A stretch of 23,554 bases of DNA. Origin: UBA9337 sp038331135. Lineage in GTDB: Bacteria > Patescibacteriota > Minisyncoccia > Moranbacterales > UBA9337. Below are positions 7,269-14,425 of this stretch, one piece after another (the stretch's first letter is position 1; the number at the start of each line of letters is the position of its first letter). The notes under the pieces were generated by a model that did no database searches, was not told the origin of the DNA, and saw nothing but the letters and a program-made list of their open reading frames with translations. Made by a program: the position numbers and the translations under genes. The stretch lies in assembly GCA_038331135.1 (NCBI GenBank), contig JBBQOS010000011.1, forward strand, positions 1-23,554, in the 5' to 3' direction.

Positions 7269-7324
7269 TGCTAACATGCTAAAATGCTAGTATGCTAACA
7301 TGTTAATATGTTAACTTGCTAATA
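7269..7324 (+). repeat. 8-bp extended -10-like array directly upstream of pth
   Basis: Seven contiguous units in exact register: TGCTAACA, TGCTAAAA, TGCTAGTA, TGCTAACA, TGTTAATA, TGTTAACT, TGCTAATA (7269, 7277, 7285, 7293, 7301, 7309, 7317). Exactly one further unit length (8 nt) follows before the pth ATG at 7333. Five overlapping minimal ORFs run through it, each ATG-Leu-x-Cys-stop, with ATGs at 7276, 7284, 7292, 7300 and 7308. Confidence 0.92.
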
Positions 7325-7332
7325 CGAATCTT

Positions 7333-7914
7333 ATGAAAATAATTATTGGACTCGGAAATCCAGGCGAAAAATATATTCGAACTCGCCATAATGTCGGTTT
7401 TATTATCTTGGATGAAATCCAAAAAAAACTCAACTTTCCAGAATTTGAATTTAATAAAAAATTTAATGCCCTAATTTCAGAAAAAAATATCACCCAAGAA
7501 AATAATAAGCTAGGATTTTTAAATAAGATTTTTTCTTCAGATAAACAGGAAAAAATAATTTTAGTTAAACCCCAAACCTTTATGAACAATTCTGGGGATT
7601 CAGTAAGAGCTATCTTTGATTTTTATAAACTATCTCCTAGAGATTTATTTATTATTAATGATGATTTGGATATTTTGGTGGGAAAATATAAACTCTCCAT
7701 TGATTCTTCAGCTCGTGGACATAATGGCGTACAAAGCATCGTTGATCATATCGGCACTCAAAATATCAAAAGAATTAAAATCGGCGTAGAAAAATCAGCA
7801 GGTCGCGCCTCGCGCCAAACTTCAGGGGAAAAATTTGTTCTGGACAATTTTACTTCAGATGAATTAGCTAAAGCTACTTCCCTAACCGACCAAATAATTT
7901 CAGAAATTTTATAA
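7333..7914 (+). CDS. pth: Peptidyl-tRNA hydrolase
   Basis: Pth cleaves peptidyl-tRNA released by stalled or aborted ribosomes, returning free tRNA. The 193-aa protein matches the bacterial Pth family throughout: KIIIGLGNPGEKY at the N-terminus with N9, the catalytic H19 in TRHNVGF, FMNNSG (N85), the INDDLDI motif with D110, and ARGHNGVQS with N131; these align with E. coli N10, H20, N68, D93 and N114. About 17 extra residues (50-66) lie between the first strands, a modest insertion. No Shine-Dalgarno exists: the ATG is preceded by CGAATCTT and then the 8-bp array, which fits a leaderless or very short-leader message. A strong terminator follows, so pth ends the plus-strand unit. Confidence 0.96.
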   Translation: MKIIIGLGNPGEKYIRTRHNVGFIILDEIQKKLNFPEFEFNKKFNALISEKNITQENNKLGFLNKIFSSDKQEKIILVKPQTFMNNSGDSVRAIFDFYKLSPRDLFIINDDLDILVGKYKLSIDSSARGHNGVQSIVDHIGTQNIKRIKIGVEKSAGRASRQTSGEKFVLDNFTSDELAKATSLTDQIISEIL

Positions 7915-7931
7915 AAATTCACACACATAAT

Positions 7932-7965
7932 AAAAACTAGCTAGATTATTCTAGCTAGTTTTTTT
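7932..7965. terminator. Bidirectional intrinsic terminator between pth and the MFS gene
   Basis: ACTAGCTAGA (7936-7945) and TCTAGCTAGT (7950-7959) form a perfect 10-bp stem with a TTAT loop, flanked by A5 and T7 that extend the stem and give a U tract in both directions. It separates two convergent units, ending 18 nt past the pth stop codon region. Confidence 0.93.
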
Positions 7966-8035
7966 GCTCCCAAAATCCTAGATTCTTAAATTCGCACTTT
8001 TGCATTATGAAAGCAATTTAACAATTTTCAGCATT

Positions 8036-9262
8036 TCAATTTTCCAAACACACACTTTTTTTAACCATTTCTTTTTCAGATTTATTATCTGCCAGTTTAA
8101 ATGTCGGATAAATAGCCGAAAAACAAACCAGCGCCACCAAGATAAATATAACGGAAATAGAAGAAAAAATTAAAATTAAACTAGAACAAGCAGTTGCCAC
8201 GATAAAGGCTACTGGCCTCGAAGTGCCAAAAAAATCCATAATATCGACATCATTTCCGTCAATTCGCTTAAAGAAATAAGATTCTCTCAATATCTCCACC
8301 AAGGCTGCTCCAATTCTGCCCAAAAGCAAAATAGTGGTCCAAACCATAATATCTTTACTGTCAGAAAAATAAAATAATAATGTAGAGACACCCAAGATAA
8401 AGAAAGAAAATAATAAAATTTCTTTTTCGCCTGTTTTTTTATCAGCAATCAGCCCAATGGGATATTGAATTAATACAAAAGGAATTAGCATAATAGTAAA
8501 AGCCACACCTAACTGATCCCAACTAAATCCTTTTTCCAATAAGTAAATTGGCACATAAATAATCATCAGGGCATAAAAAAATTCCAACACAAAAGAAACA
8601 TAATAAATTCTCATTATATTTTTTCGCTTGTAAACCTTTTTCAATAATTCTCCCACTTTTATTTTTTGCTGAAACTTATGATTAGTTTTTCTAATATAGA
8701 CTAGACTAAAAATAAATATGACAACATACACAATCAAAGACACAAAAAACACTCCGTCAAAACTATATTTTCCCAAAAGCTGAGCTGACACCAGCGGACC
8801 CAACAAAAATCCTGCGCTAGAAACAGACAAATGCGCTCCACGAATCCTGCCTGACTCGTTATCCACCGAAAAAGACTCCAAGATAACGCTTAAAATAGTC
8901 CACGACAATGCTCCAGCAATGGTATACAAAATTAGAAACCAAATGCCCGTAAAGGAAACCGGCACCATCAACAGCCCCACAACCGAAATAATTTTTAGCA
9001 ATATCGAAACATGAAGCACAAAAGATTTACCAAAAATATAAATTATTTTATGCAAATTAAGCAACAAAATCAACACAATAACATAAGCCACGAAATAAAC
9101 TACTCCCACATTATCAGTTCCCATCACCTCTTTGAGATAAGAAGACACAATATAGGCAAAGAGAGCGGCAGCAAAACCCATTAAAAAAGAAACCACATCA
9201 ATGAAAAAGAGTTTTTTTAAATCTTTCTTTTCTACGTGTCCAAATTGATTTATTTTTTCCAT
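8036..9262 (-). CDS. Major facilitator superfamily transporter
   Basis: This 408-aa protein has about twelve hydrophobic helices split by a basic central loop (about 188-212: YIRKTNHKFQQKIKVGELLKKVYKRKN), the 6+6 pattern of MFS permeases. The motif LIADKKTGEKEILLFSF (about 271-287) resembles the loop 8-9 form of the conserved MFS motif A (GxxaDrxGrr). Substrate is not evident; efflux of a small molecule is the common role of this length class. It lies 28 bp downstream of rmuC on the same strand without a promoter or terminator between, so the two are probably co-transcribed. No Shine-Dalgarno precedes the ATG. Confidence 0.85.
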   Translation of the reverse strand: MEKINQFGHVEKKDLKKLFFIDVVSFLMGFAAALFAYIVSSYLKEVMGTDNVGVVYFVAYVIVLILLLNLHKIIYIFGKSFVLHVSILLKIISVVGLLMVPVSFTGIWFLILYTIAGALSWTILSVILESFSVDNESGRIRGAHLSVSSAGFLLGPLVSAQLLGKYSFDGVFFVSLIVYVVIFIFSLVYIRKTNHKFQQKIKVGELLKKVYKRKNIMRIYYVSFVLEFFYALMIIYVPIYLLEKGFSWDQLGVAFTIMLIPFVLIQYPIGLIADKKTGEKEILLFSFFILGVSTLLFYFSDSKDIMVWTTILLLGRIGAALVEILRESYFFKRIDGNDVDIMDFFGTSRPVAFIVATACSSLILIFSSISVIFILVALVCFSAIYPTFKLADNKSEKEMVKKSVCLEN

Positions 9263-9290
9263 CTATTTTTATTTTTTTAAATTTATTTTA

Positions 9291-10391
9291 TTAGTCTTCT
9301 AATCTAGGTTTATCTACAATCAGGGACTCAATAGATTTTTCCCCCGCTGTAATTTTAACCACGTCCTTATCAATTTTAACAAATTCCTTATAAGCATTAT
9401 TATAATGATTAACCGTCGTACACATGCTATTACCCATTTTTTTCATAAACTCATCAAATGAAACTATGTGCTTACCCAGTTTTTCAACGTTGGCTCTGAT
9501 TTCTTTGGCATTTTCTTCAATTTGCATGGCTTTTAACCCTTGCAACACTGTTTGCAAATAAGCTAAGAAATTTGTCGGAGAAACGATGATGACATGTTTT
9601 TGCTTAAATGCGTATTCGATTAAGTCGCCTGAGCTTATTTGAGCTGCACCTCTAGACACTAATAAGTCATAATAAATCGCCTCACTAGGAATAAACATGA
9701 AAGCGAAATCCATAGTATCTTCTGAAGGCTTTACATATTTAGCTGTCTCATCAATTCTATTTTTTAAATCCTGCTTAAAAAGTTTTTCGTATTTTTCTTT
9801 TTCTACATTATCTTTGCTATTTATAATTTTCTCATAATTTTCCAAAGAAAATTTAGAATCAATTGGCACCACTTTATCTTTAACGAAAACTACCGCATCC
9901 ACAATCGATCCATCTTTAAATTTATACTGCATTTGATAAGCGTTGGGTGGCAGTACATTTCTGAGAGTTTCTTCGAGAAAATATTCCCCCAGCACTCCTC
10001 GTTGCTTAGGATTTTTTAAAATATCTTGCAGACTTTTGAGTTGTTCAGTAAAACCAATTACCTGACGATTGGTTTCTTCCAATTTTGATAATTTTTCTGT
10101 AATACTGGTAATTTGCTGCACTGATTGATTGTGGATTTCCTGGATATTTCGATTGCTAGCCATTATATTACTCTGAGTAGCCTGATGAGTCTCGGAAAGT
10201 TTGCTATCCACCATTTCGCGCAATTCTTTATTTTGACCGGATAAATTATTATTCTGATTAGCTAAGATAGATAATCGCTCCATCATAATAATCATTTTAT
10301 CTTCTCCATTATTAACTTCTTTTTTATTGAGCAAAATAAAAATTACCGCGCCAATCGCCGCCAACAATAAAACTAATAAGATTGTTTCCAT
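9291..10391 (-). CDS. rmuC: RmuC-family DNA recombination protein
   Basis: RmuC proteins limit inversions at short inverted repeats in E. coli and have a predicted nuclease-like core. The 366-aa product has an N-terminal membrane helix (about 4-21), a Gln/Asn-rich coiled coil (about 35-120), and the RmuC core (about 128-340) with KQRGVLGEYFLEETLRNVLP, the acidic DAVVFV and PIDSKFSLENYEKI pair (restriction-endonuclease-like D and D-x-K positions), and FMFIPSEAIYYDLL. It is slightly shorter than E. coli RmuC. Its presence is notable beside the many short inverted and tandem repeats in this window, though a functional link is speculation. No Shine-Dalgarno precedes the ATG. Confidence 0.9.
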   Translation of the reverse strand: METILLVLLLAAIGAVIFILLNKKEVNNGEDKMIIMMERLSILANQNNNLSGQNKELREMVDSKLSETHQATQSNIMASNRNIQEIHNQSVQQITSITEKLSKLEETNRQVIGFTEQLKSLQDILKNPKQRGVLGEYFLEETLRNVLPPNAYQMQYKFKDGSIVDAVVFVKDKVVPIDSKFSLENYEKIINSKDNVEKEKYEKLFKQDLKNRIDETAKYVKPSEDTMDFAFMFIPSEAIYYDLLVSRGAAQISSGDLIEYAFKQKHVIIVSPTNFLAYLQTVLQGLKAMQIEENAKEIRANVEKLGKHIVSFDEFMKKMGNSMCTTVNHYNNAYKEFVKIDKDVVKITAGEKSIESLIVDKPRLED

Positions 10392-10418
10392 AAAATATAG
10401 TCAGAACTTATGCATTGC

Positions 10419-10460
10419 ACCCTCTCCCCATTGTAATCAAGGAGAAGATTGGGAGGAGGT
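10419..10460. repeat. G+C-rich dispersed element, copy 1 (intergenic)
   Basis: ACCCTCTCCCCA and TTGGGAGGAGGT form an imperfect inverted repeat (10 of 12) around a core containing AAGGAGAAGATT. The block resembles the element before polA (17108-17150) and the hairpin inside the LCP gene (5957-5980). It lies just upstream of rmuC. Confidence 0.55.
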
Positions 10461-10553
10461 TTATTTTTATTATTTTAAAATAATACCACAAACGCGTAAG
10501 CCCTAATATCATTAATTTAATTACTTAAATTCAATATCTATTATAACACATTT

Positions 10554-10582
10554 AAAAAAAATAAAATCCGCCACGTTGCGGA
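10554..10582 (-). terminator. Terminator overlapping the 3' end of tRNA-Ser
   Basis: On the minus strand TCCGC (the last acceptor-stem bases plus two) pairs with GCGGA across a 6-nt loop and is followed by TTTTATTTTTTT. The 5-bp stem therefore uses the tRNA 3' acceptor strand. A second option pairs TCCGCC 5' of the tRNA with GGCGGA 3' of it, enclosing the whole tRNA. Confidence 0.65.
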
Positions 10583-10665
10583 GGGGGGGAGATTCGAACT
10601 CCCGATACTGTTTCCAATATGCCACCTTTCCAAGGTGGTGCACTCGACCACTATGCGACCCCTCC
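10579..10665 (-). tRNA. tRNA-Ser(GGA)
   Basis: The 87-nt cloverleaf reads on the minus strand. The acceptor stem is GGAGGGG/CCCCTCC with discriminator G. The D-arm region is GCATAGTGGTCGAGTGC. The anticodon stem CCACC/GGTGG holds the loop TTGGAAA, giving anticodon GGA (10629-10631), which reads UCC/UCU serine codons. A long variable arm (CATATTGGAAACAGTATC) marks it as class II, and the T-arm is GGGAG-TTCGAAT-CTCCC. CCA is not encoded (CAA follows the discriminator), so it must be added by a CCA-adding enzyme. Confidence 0.96.
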
Positions 10666-10726
10666 GCACTGGGGCGGAAATATAATAATAACAAAAGAAA
10701 ACCAAAAGAGCAAATTAACATTAAAA

Positions 10727-10754
10727 CAATTCTCAATTTACAATATTCAATTTT
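10727..10754. repeat. 7-bp tandem repeat CAATNTT
   Basis: CAATTCT, CAATTTA, CAATATT and CAATTTT are contiguous at 7-bp steps (10727, 10734, 10741, 10748). The array lies 62 bp upstream of tRNA-Ser on its sense side. Confidence 0.8.
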
Positions 10755-10863
10755 TTAATTTTCAACAAGAAGACAACCTGACTAGATAACTATTTAACAT
10801 TAAAGCATAAAAACAATTAATCCAAAAGTCATCAGTAACTATTCATCGAAATGCATCTCAATT

Positions 10864-10926
10864 TCAATGACAAATGAAACATCTTCCACACTTGAAACAG
10901 TTAGAACACCTACAACATTTAGAACA
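10864..10926 (-). repeat. 9-bp degenerate tandem array between pyk and tRNA-Ser
   Basis: Seven units of exactly 9 bp, each ending in ACA on the plus strand: TCAATGACA, AATGAAACA, TCTTCCACA, CTTGAAACA, GTTAGAACA, CCTACAACA, TTTAGAACA. On the minus strand every unit starts with TGT. Only the anchor is kept; the other six positions vary freely. It ends 21 bp before the pyk stop codon side. Confidence 0.9.
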
Positions 10927-10947
10927 TTTTAAACGATTTTCTATTCT

Positions 10948-12372
10948 CTAACCCACTTTCTTTATCCCCACCAGTCTCATCTTTTCTTTATCCACCATTC
11001 TTCCCATCACTACTACAACCCTATCATCTTTTTTTAACTTTTTTTGTTTTTTGGCTTCAACAACCGCTTTATCAATTAAATTTTCTAATTTTTTATCTTT
11101 AAAGAAGTGTCCATCGACTCCCCACAATATAGACAACTGACGAAAAGATTTTGGATTATTAGTGGCTACAATTATTTTTTGAGTCGGTCGAAAATGACTA
11201 ATAAGTTTAGCTGTATAACCGCTGACACTTACTGCGCAAAGCGCCTCAGCGTTAAAGCTCTTAGCCAACTCGTAAGCACTTCTGATAATTACAATATATT
11301 CGGCGCAAGATCCAGTTTCACATTCCAAAGTTTCATGGATGTCATCATAACCTGACTCTTCAGTTTTCTCTATAATTCTCGTCATAATTTCCACGGTTTC
11401 AACTGGGTATTTACCGTTAGCGCTTTCCCCCGAAAGCATTACAGCGTCGGCGTGATCAATTACCGCATTAGACACATCTCCCACTTCAGCTCGAGTAGGA
11501 CGAGGATTATTTATCATACTATCGAGCATTTGCGTCGCCACGATAACCGGCTTCATATAGCGGATACTTTTTGCAATAATTTCTTTTTGCAAAATCACCA
11601 CTCGGCTTTCATCCATCTCAATTCCCAAATCCCCTCTGGCCACCATTACTCCATCCGTTTCTCTCAGGATATCTTCCAAATTATCAATTGCTTCTTTTCT
11701 TTCTATCTTAGCGATAATTTTGGGCTGGTTGTCTATATCTTTGATTTTTTTGGTAATCATTTTTCGCAGGCTTCTTAAATTTTCTCCATTTTTTACAAAC
11801 GAAATAGCTACGAAATCTACATCATTTTCCAAGGAAAAATCCAAATCACGTTTATCTTTGGCGGTTATAATTTCGATGTTTAAATCAGCTCCAGGGATAT
11901 TAACGCCCTTATGATTTTTTATAGTACCTCCATCAATCACTTTAACTAATAAACATTTACCGTTATTTTTAATTACTTTTAATTTTATCAAACCATCTTC
12001 AATTAAAATTTCTTGACCTTCCTTTAGGAAACTAATAATATTTTTCTTATCTAAAAAAATAAAAGGTTTATCGGTAACCCCGACTATTTCCCCCGTTTCA
12101 TAAAGAAACAACTCTTCTCCAGTTTTTACGGTAATTTCTTCTTTCGTATTTACTCTTATTCTAGGACCTTGCAAATCAGCTAAAATACTCACATTTAAAT
12201 TATTTTTTTTAGCTATTTTTCGGATACGCTCTATCACCATCTTATGCCAAGCATATTCCCCATGAGAAAAATTTAAGCGAGCCACATTCATTCCGGCTTT
12301 CATCATTTTTTCCAATATTTTTTCACTCTCGGAAGCAGGACCGATAGTAGCAACTATTTTTGTTTTTTTCAT
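10948..12372 (-). CDS. pyk: Pyruvate kinase
   Basis: Pyruvate kinase makes pyruvate and ATP from phosphoenolpyruvate and ADP, the last step of glycolysis. The 474-aa length is normal for the form without a C-terminal PEP-utiliser-like extra domain. KTKIVATIGPAS opens the barrel; ARLNFSHG holds R32, N34 and S36; the B domain spans about 68-165; IIAKIERKEAIDN has the catalytic K222 and E224; VARGDLGIEM (D248), VIVATQMLDSM (T280) and NNPRPTRAEVGDVSNAV follow, then the regulatory C domain. MLDSM replaces the more usual MLESM, a conservative change. No Shine-Dalgarno precedes the ATG (AAATAAAAAAT). The gene is monocistronic-looking, between the DUF4870 gene terminator and a repeat-filled gap. Confidence 0.97.
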   Translation of the reverse strand: MKKTKIVATIGPASESEKILEKMMKAGMNVARLNFSHGEYAWHKMVIERIRKIAKKNNLNVSILADLQGPRIRVNTKEEITVKTGEELFLYETGEIVGVTDKPFIFLDKKNIISFLKEGQEILIEDGLIKLKVIKNNGKCLLVKVIDGGTIKNHKGVNIPGADLNIEIITAKDKRDLDFSLENDVDFVAISFVKNGENLRSLRKMITKKIKDIDNQPKIIAKIERKEAIDNLEDILRETDGVMVARGDLGIEMDESRVVILQKEIIAKSIRYMKPVIVATQMLDSMINNPRPTRAEVGDVSNAVIDHADAVMLSGESANGKYPVETVEIMTRIIEKTEESGYDDIHETLECETGSCAEYIVIIRSAYELAKSFNAEALCAVSVSGYTAKLISHFRPTQKIIVATNNPKSFRQLSILWGVDGHFFKDKKLENLIDKAVVEAKKQKKLKKDDRVVVVMGRMVDKEKMRLVGIKKVG

Positions 12373-12513
12373 ATTTTTTATTTGCCCTCATCAAATAATA
12401 AAGGTTGCCTTAATTTAAAGGAACAAGCCATTAAATTATGCTAATCTATATTATTTAATTAGGAAATTTTTTCCAAAAAAGAAATTTATTTTATTTTACT
12501 AATTCATTATAAA

Positions 12514-12543
12514 CTAAAACAGGCAACTTTAACAGAGGCCTGC
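12514..12543 (-). terminator. Second possible terminator upstream of pyk
   Basis: On the minus strand GCAGGC and GCCTGT pair over a 13-nt loop, followed by TTTAGTTT. The stem is G+C-rich for the region but the T tract is interrupted. Confidence 0.4.
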
Positions 12544-12552
12544 TTTAACTTT

Positions 12553-12572
12553 AAAAAATAGTATTAATACTA
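12553..12572 (-). terminator. Terminator overlapping the stop codon of the DUF4870 gene
   Basis: The 14-bp palindrome TAGTATTAATACTA (12559-12572) begins with the TAG stop itself and is followed on the minus strand by six T. The 5-bp stem is all A/T except one pair, so efficiency may be modest. Confidence 0.6.
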
Positions 12573-12941
12573 GTTTATAATTTTGAATCCACCAATCAAT
12601 GGCAACTCCTTTATTTCTCCCTTAGCGGCATTGATAATTCCCATAATCGCAAAAACAATTATAGCTATTGAGCCTAAAGGTAAAATCAAAAACCATCCGA
12701 TAATAGGAATAACAGCTCCAATAACATTGACCGCAATAGCTGCAATTAACAAAATTAATTGTTGATTAGCGTGAAATTTGGCAAAAGGGCTATTTTTAGC
12801 ATCTGTTACTAAAGGAATGAAAAACAATATAGGGATAATATATCCGATAATCGCCATGGGCTTATTATCATTGACATCGTTGCTACCAGCTCCTGGTTGA
12901 ACGATAGGTTGGTTTGTCTCGTTTGTTTTATTTTCTTCCAT
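12570..12941 (-). CDS. DUF4870 (Tic20-like) membrane protein
   Basis: The 123-aa protein has an Asn/Gln/Thr-rich soluble N-terminus (1-27) and three hydrophobic segments (about 28-45, 60-82 and 83-108). FAKFHANQQLILLI between the first two is the signature region of DUF4870/Tic20-like proteins, and the end GEIKELPLIGGFKII is also typical. The family's function is unknown; it is common in bacterial membranes. It has the best Shine-Dalgarno in the window (AAAGGAGGT, 12947-12955), unlike its neighbours. It sits 53 bp downstream of a lipoprotein gene and may be co-transcribed from the promoter at 13732-13759. Confidence 0.85.
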   Translation of the reverse strand: MEENKTNETNQPIVQPGAGSNDVNDNKPMAIIGYIIPILFFIPLVTDAKNSPFAKFHANQQLILLIAAIAVNVIGAVIPIIGWFLILPLGSIAIIVFAIMGIINAAKGEIKELPLIGGFKIIN

Positions 12942-12946
12942 AGTAC

Positions 12947-12955
12947 ACCTCCTTT
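12947..12955 (-). promoter_or_regulatory. Strong Shine-Dalgarno of the DUF4870 gene
   Basis: AAAGGAGGT lies 5 nt before the ATG at 12941. It is a near-perfect anti-16S match in a window where most genes have none. Confidence 0.85.
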
Positions 12956-12994
12956 CTTATTTATATTTTATATATTAGCTGAACTAATCAAATT

Positions 12995-13621
12995 TTATTT
13001 ATTCAAACCCTCAATCATTTTTTGTTGCGATTTAAGCATTTCGCATTGATCAGAAAAATTCACATCATTGGGGATATCGAAATCTACATCACTAGCATCT
13101 TCACAGCTCAAGTTTTGAGCATCAGTTAGGGTTTCCACAAAGCTATCTTTATCTTCCCCGGGAGCCTCCGGCACATCGTCAGCAGCAACTTCACTTTTTG
13201 TGTCCAAACTATCGATACAGTCCATTGTCATTTTTGTACCCAATTTTTGTCCTGACACCCAATTATACATCGCTTCTCCATCAAAAATAGACATCGTTTT
13301 CATTTGACCAATATTGATTTCCGTTTTATATTTGTCCCCCTGCAAATAAGTAATTACTTCCATTTCTCCATCCTCATTTGCCATCTTGTAAGTACATTTC
13401 ATTTTTTTACCAGAAGAAATAGCATTTTTGAGCTTATTCACTAATCCGCCCTCATTATTAGGGACTTCTTCTCCAGTTTTAATACTTTTTTGAGTCGAAG
13501 ATTCAGGGTCACTTGTTTCCAAGTTTGATGGACTATTGGTTTCAACCTTATTGGTCTTGCCACAACCCGAAAGACCTATTGCTAAAAATAAACCTACTAT
13601 TAGAAGACTCAATTTATTCAT
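12995..13621 (-). CDS. Putative lipoprotein, unknown function
   Basis: The 208-aa product has a signal peptide with lipobox L17-S-G-C20, then a disordered Ser/Thr/Asn/Glu-rich linker (about 22-62). The folded part (about 65-150) contains KKMKCTYKMANEDGEMEV, TYLQGDKYKTEI and MSIFDGEAMYNWV, an alternating beta pattern like small LolA-type or DUF4412-like lipoproteins; this likeness is weak. Four Cys in the mature region (KCTYK, DCIDS, SCEDA, QCEML) could form disulfides outside the cell. The tail is acidic and ends in a helix. No Shine-Dalgarno is near the ATG; the leader from the promoter is about 100 nt and contains an AGAGGAGGA without a usable start. Confidence 0.75.
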   Translation of the reverse strand: MNKLSLLIVGLFLAIGLSGCGKTNKVETNSPSNLETSDPESSTQKSIKTGEEVPNNEGGLVNKLKNAISSGKKMKCTYKMANEDGEMEVITYLQGDKYKTEINIGQMKTMSIFDGEAMYNWVSGQKLGTKMTMDCIDSLDTKSEVAADDVPEAPGEDKDSFVETLTDAQNLSCEDASDVDFDIPNDVNFSDQCEMLKSQQKMIEGLNK

Positions 13622-13731
13622 AATGATTTTTATAATTTATAGCGAGTTCGCAAAAGAAAGCAATCCTCCTCTTGGAGCGAGCGACGAAATTTCAAGCACT
13701 CTGATAGCGCTTATATTTATTACTTAATTCT

Positions 13732-13759
13732 ATTATAGCATAAAACCAGTTTAAATCAA
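13732..13759 (-). promoter_or_regulatory. Promoter with extended -10 before the lipoprotein gene
   Basis: On the minus strand TTGATT (13754-13759) and TATAAT (13732-13737) are 16 nt apart, and TGC precedes the hexamer, giving a perfect extended -10, TGCTATAAT. The -35 overlaps the engB stop codon (13756-13758). It is the best promoter match in the window and sets the local -10 standard against which the 8-bp arrays can be compared. Confidence 0.75.
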
Positions 13760-14331
13760 TTGAATAGTTCTGCAATTATTTCATTTCTATTTATTTGAGT
13801 TTTTGAAGAATAAGTTATTACCCTTATTCTATTGTCGCTTATTTTTTCTTCTGTTTCTCTGATAGCTTTTACAACTTCACCTTGTTTCAATTTATCAATC
13901 TTATTTAAAACTACTATAAAATTAATTTCTTCTGATTTTAACAAATCCATCATTTCTACGTCAAATTCTCGCATGCCAGCTTTCGCATCTAAAATTAATA
14001 CAACTTTTTTATGCTTGATATCAGAATAAGTCAGATACCAAATTATCATTTTTCGGATTTTTTCTCTTTGCTTTCCTGGGGTTTTGGCGTAACCATATCC
14101 AGGAAGATCGACAACATAAACTTTATTATCAATAAGAAAAAAATTAATTTCCTGAGTTCGGCCAGGAGTTGAACTTGAACGGGCTAAGTTTTTATTTCCC
14201 ACCAAAGAATTTAACAGAGTTGATTTTCCAACGTTTGATCTGCCCACAAAAGCAATTTGAGCTTTAGTATCGTTGATAATATCATTTGTCCCCACTATTC
14301 CTCTGATAAATTGGGTATTTTGTAAATTCAT
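13756..14331 (-). CDS. engB: Ribosome biogenesis GTP-binding protein EngB/YsxC
   Basis: EngB is an essential GTPase that helps assemble the large ribosomal subunit. The 191-aa length is standard. G1 is GRSNVGKS (30-37), G2 lies in SSTPGRTQ (T55), G3 is DLPG (75-78) in the family signature DLPGYGYA, G4 is NKID (143-146), and G5 is SSK (175-177). All are intact. The ATG has no Shine-Dalgarno; an 8-bp TG array abuts it directly, with the ATG on a unit boundary. It follows polA by 94 bp on the same strand. Its TGA stop shows that TGA is not reassigned here. Confidence 0.96.
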   Translation of the reverse strand: MNLQNTQFIRGIVGTNDIINDTKAQIAFVGRSNVGKSTLLNSLVGNKNLARSSSTPGRTQEINFFLIDNKVYVVDLPGYGYAKTPGKQREKIRKMIIWYLTYSDIKHKKVVLILDAKAGMREFDVEMMDLLKSEEINFIVVLNKIDKLKQGEVVKAIRETEEKISDNRIRVITYSSKTQINRNEIIAELFN

Positions 14332-14371
14332 ATTTTACATTTTAACATATTAGCACGTTAGCATTTTAACC
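14332..14371 (-). repeat. 8-bp extended -10-like array abutting the engB start
   Basis: Five clean units read on the plus strand: ATTTTACA, TTTTAACA, TATTAGCA, CGTTAGCA, TTTTAACC (14332-14371), followed by decayed ones to about 14395 (CGTTAGAC). On the sense strand they are TGTAAAAT, TGTTAAAA, TGCTAATA, TGCTAACG. The second gives TGTTAAAAT, then 7 nt, then ATG. Confidence 0.88.
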
Positions 14372-14425
14372 ATTGCAACCTGCTCACCGTTAGACATCTT
14401 TAATATCTAAAACAGCTACGACAAC

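Noticed and set aside
10864..10926. CRISPR-like array
   Set aside because: Units are only 7-9 bp with no conserved 25-40 bp repeats, no spacers and no cas genes.
13756..13758. TGA reassigned to glycine (code 25), known in some Patescibacteria
   Set aside because: EngB ends naturally at TGA, and conserved glycines in Pth, Pyk and EngB are read without in-frame TGA.
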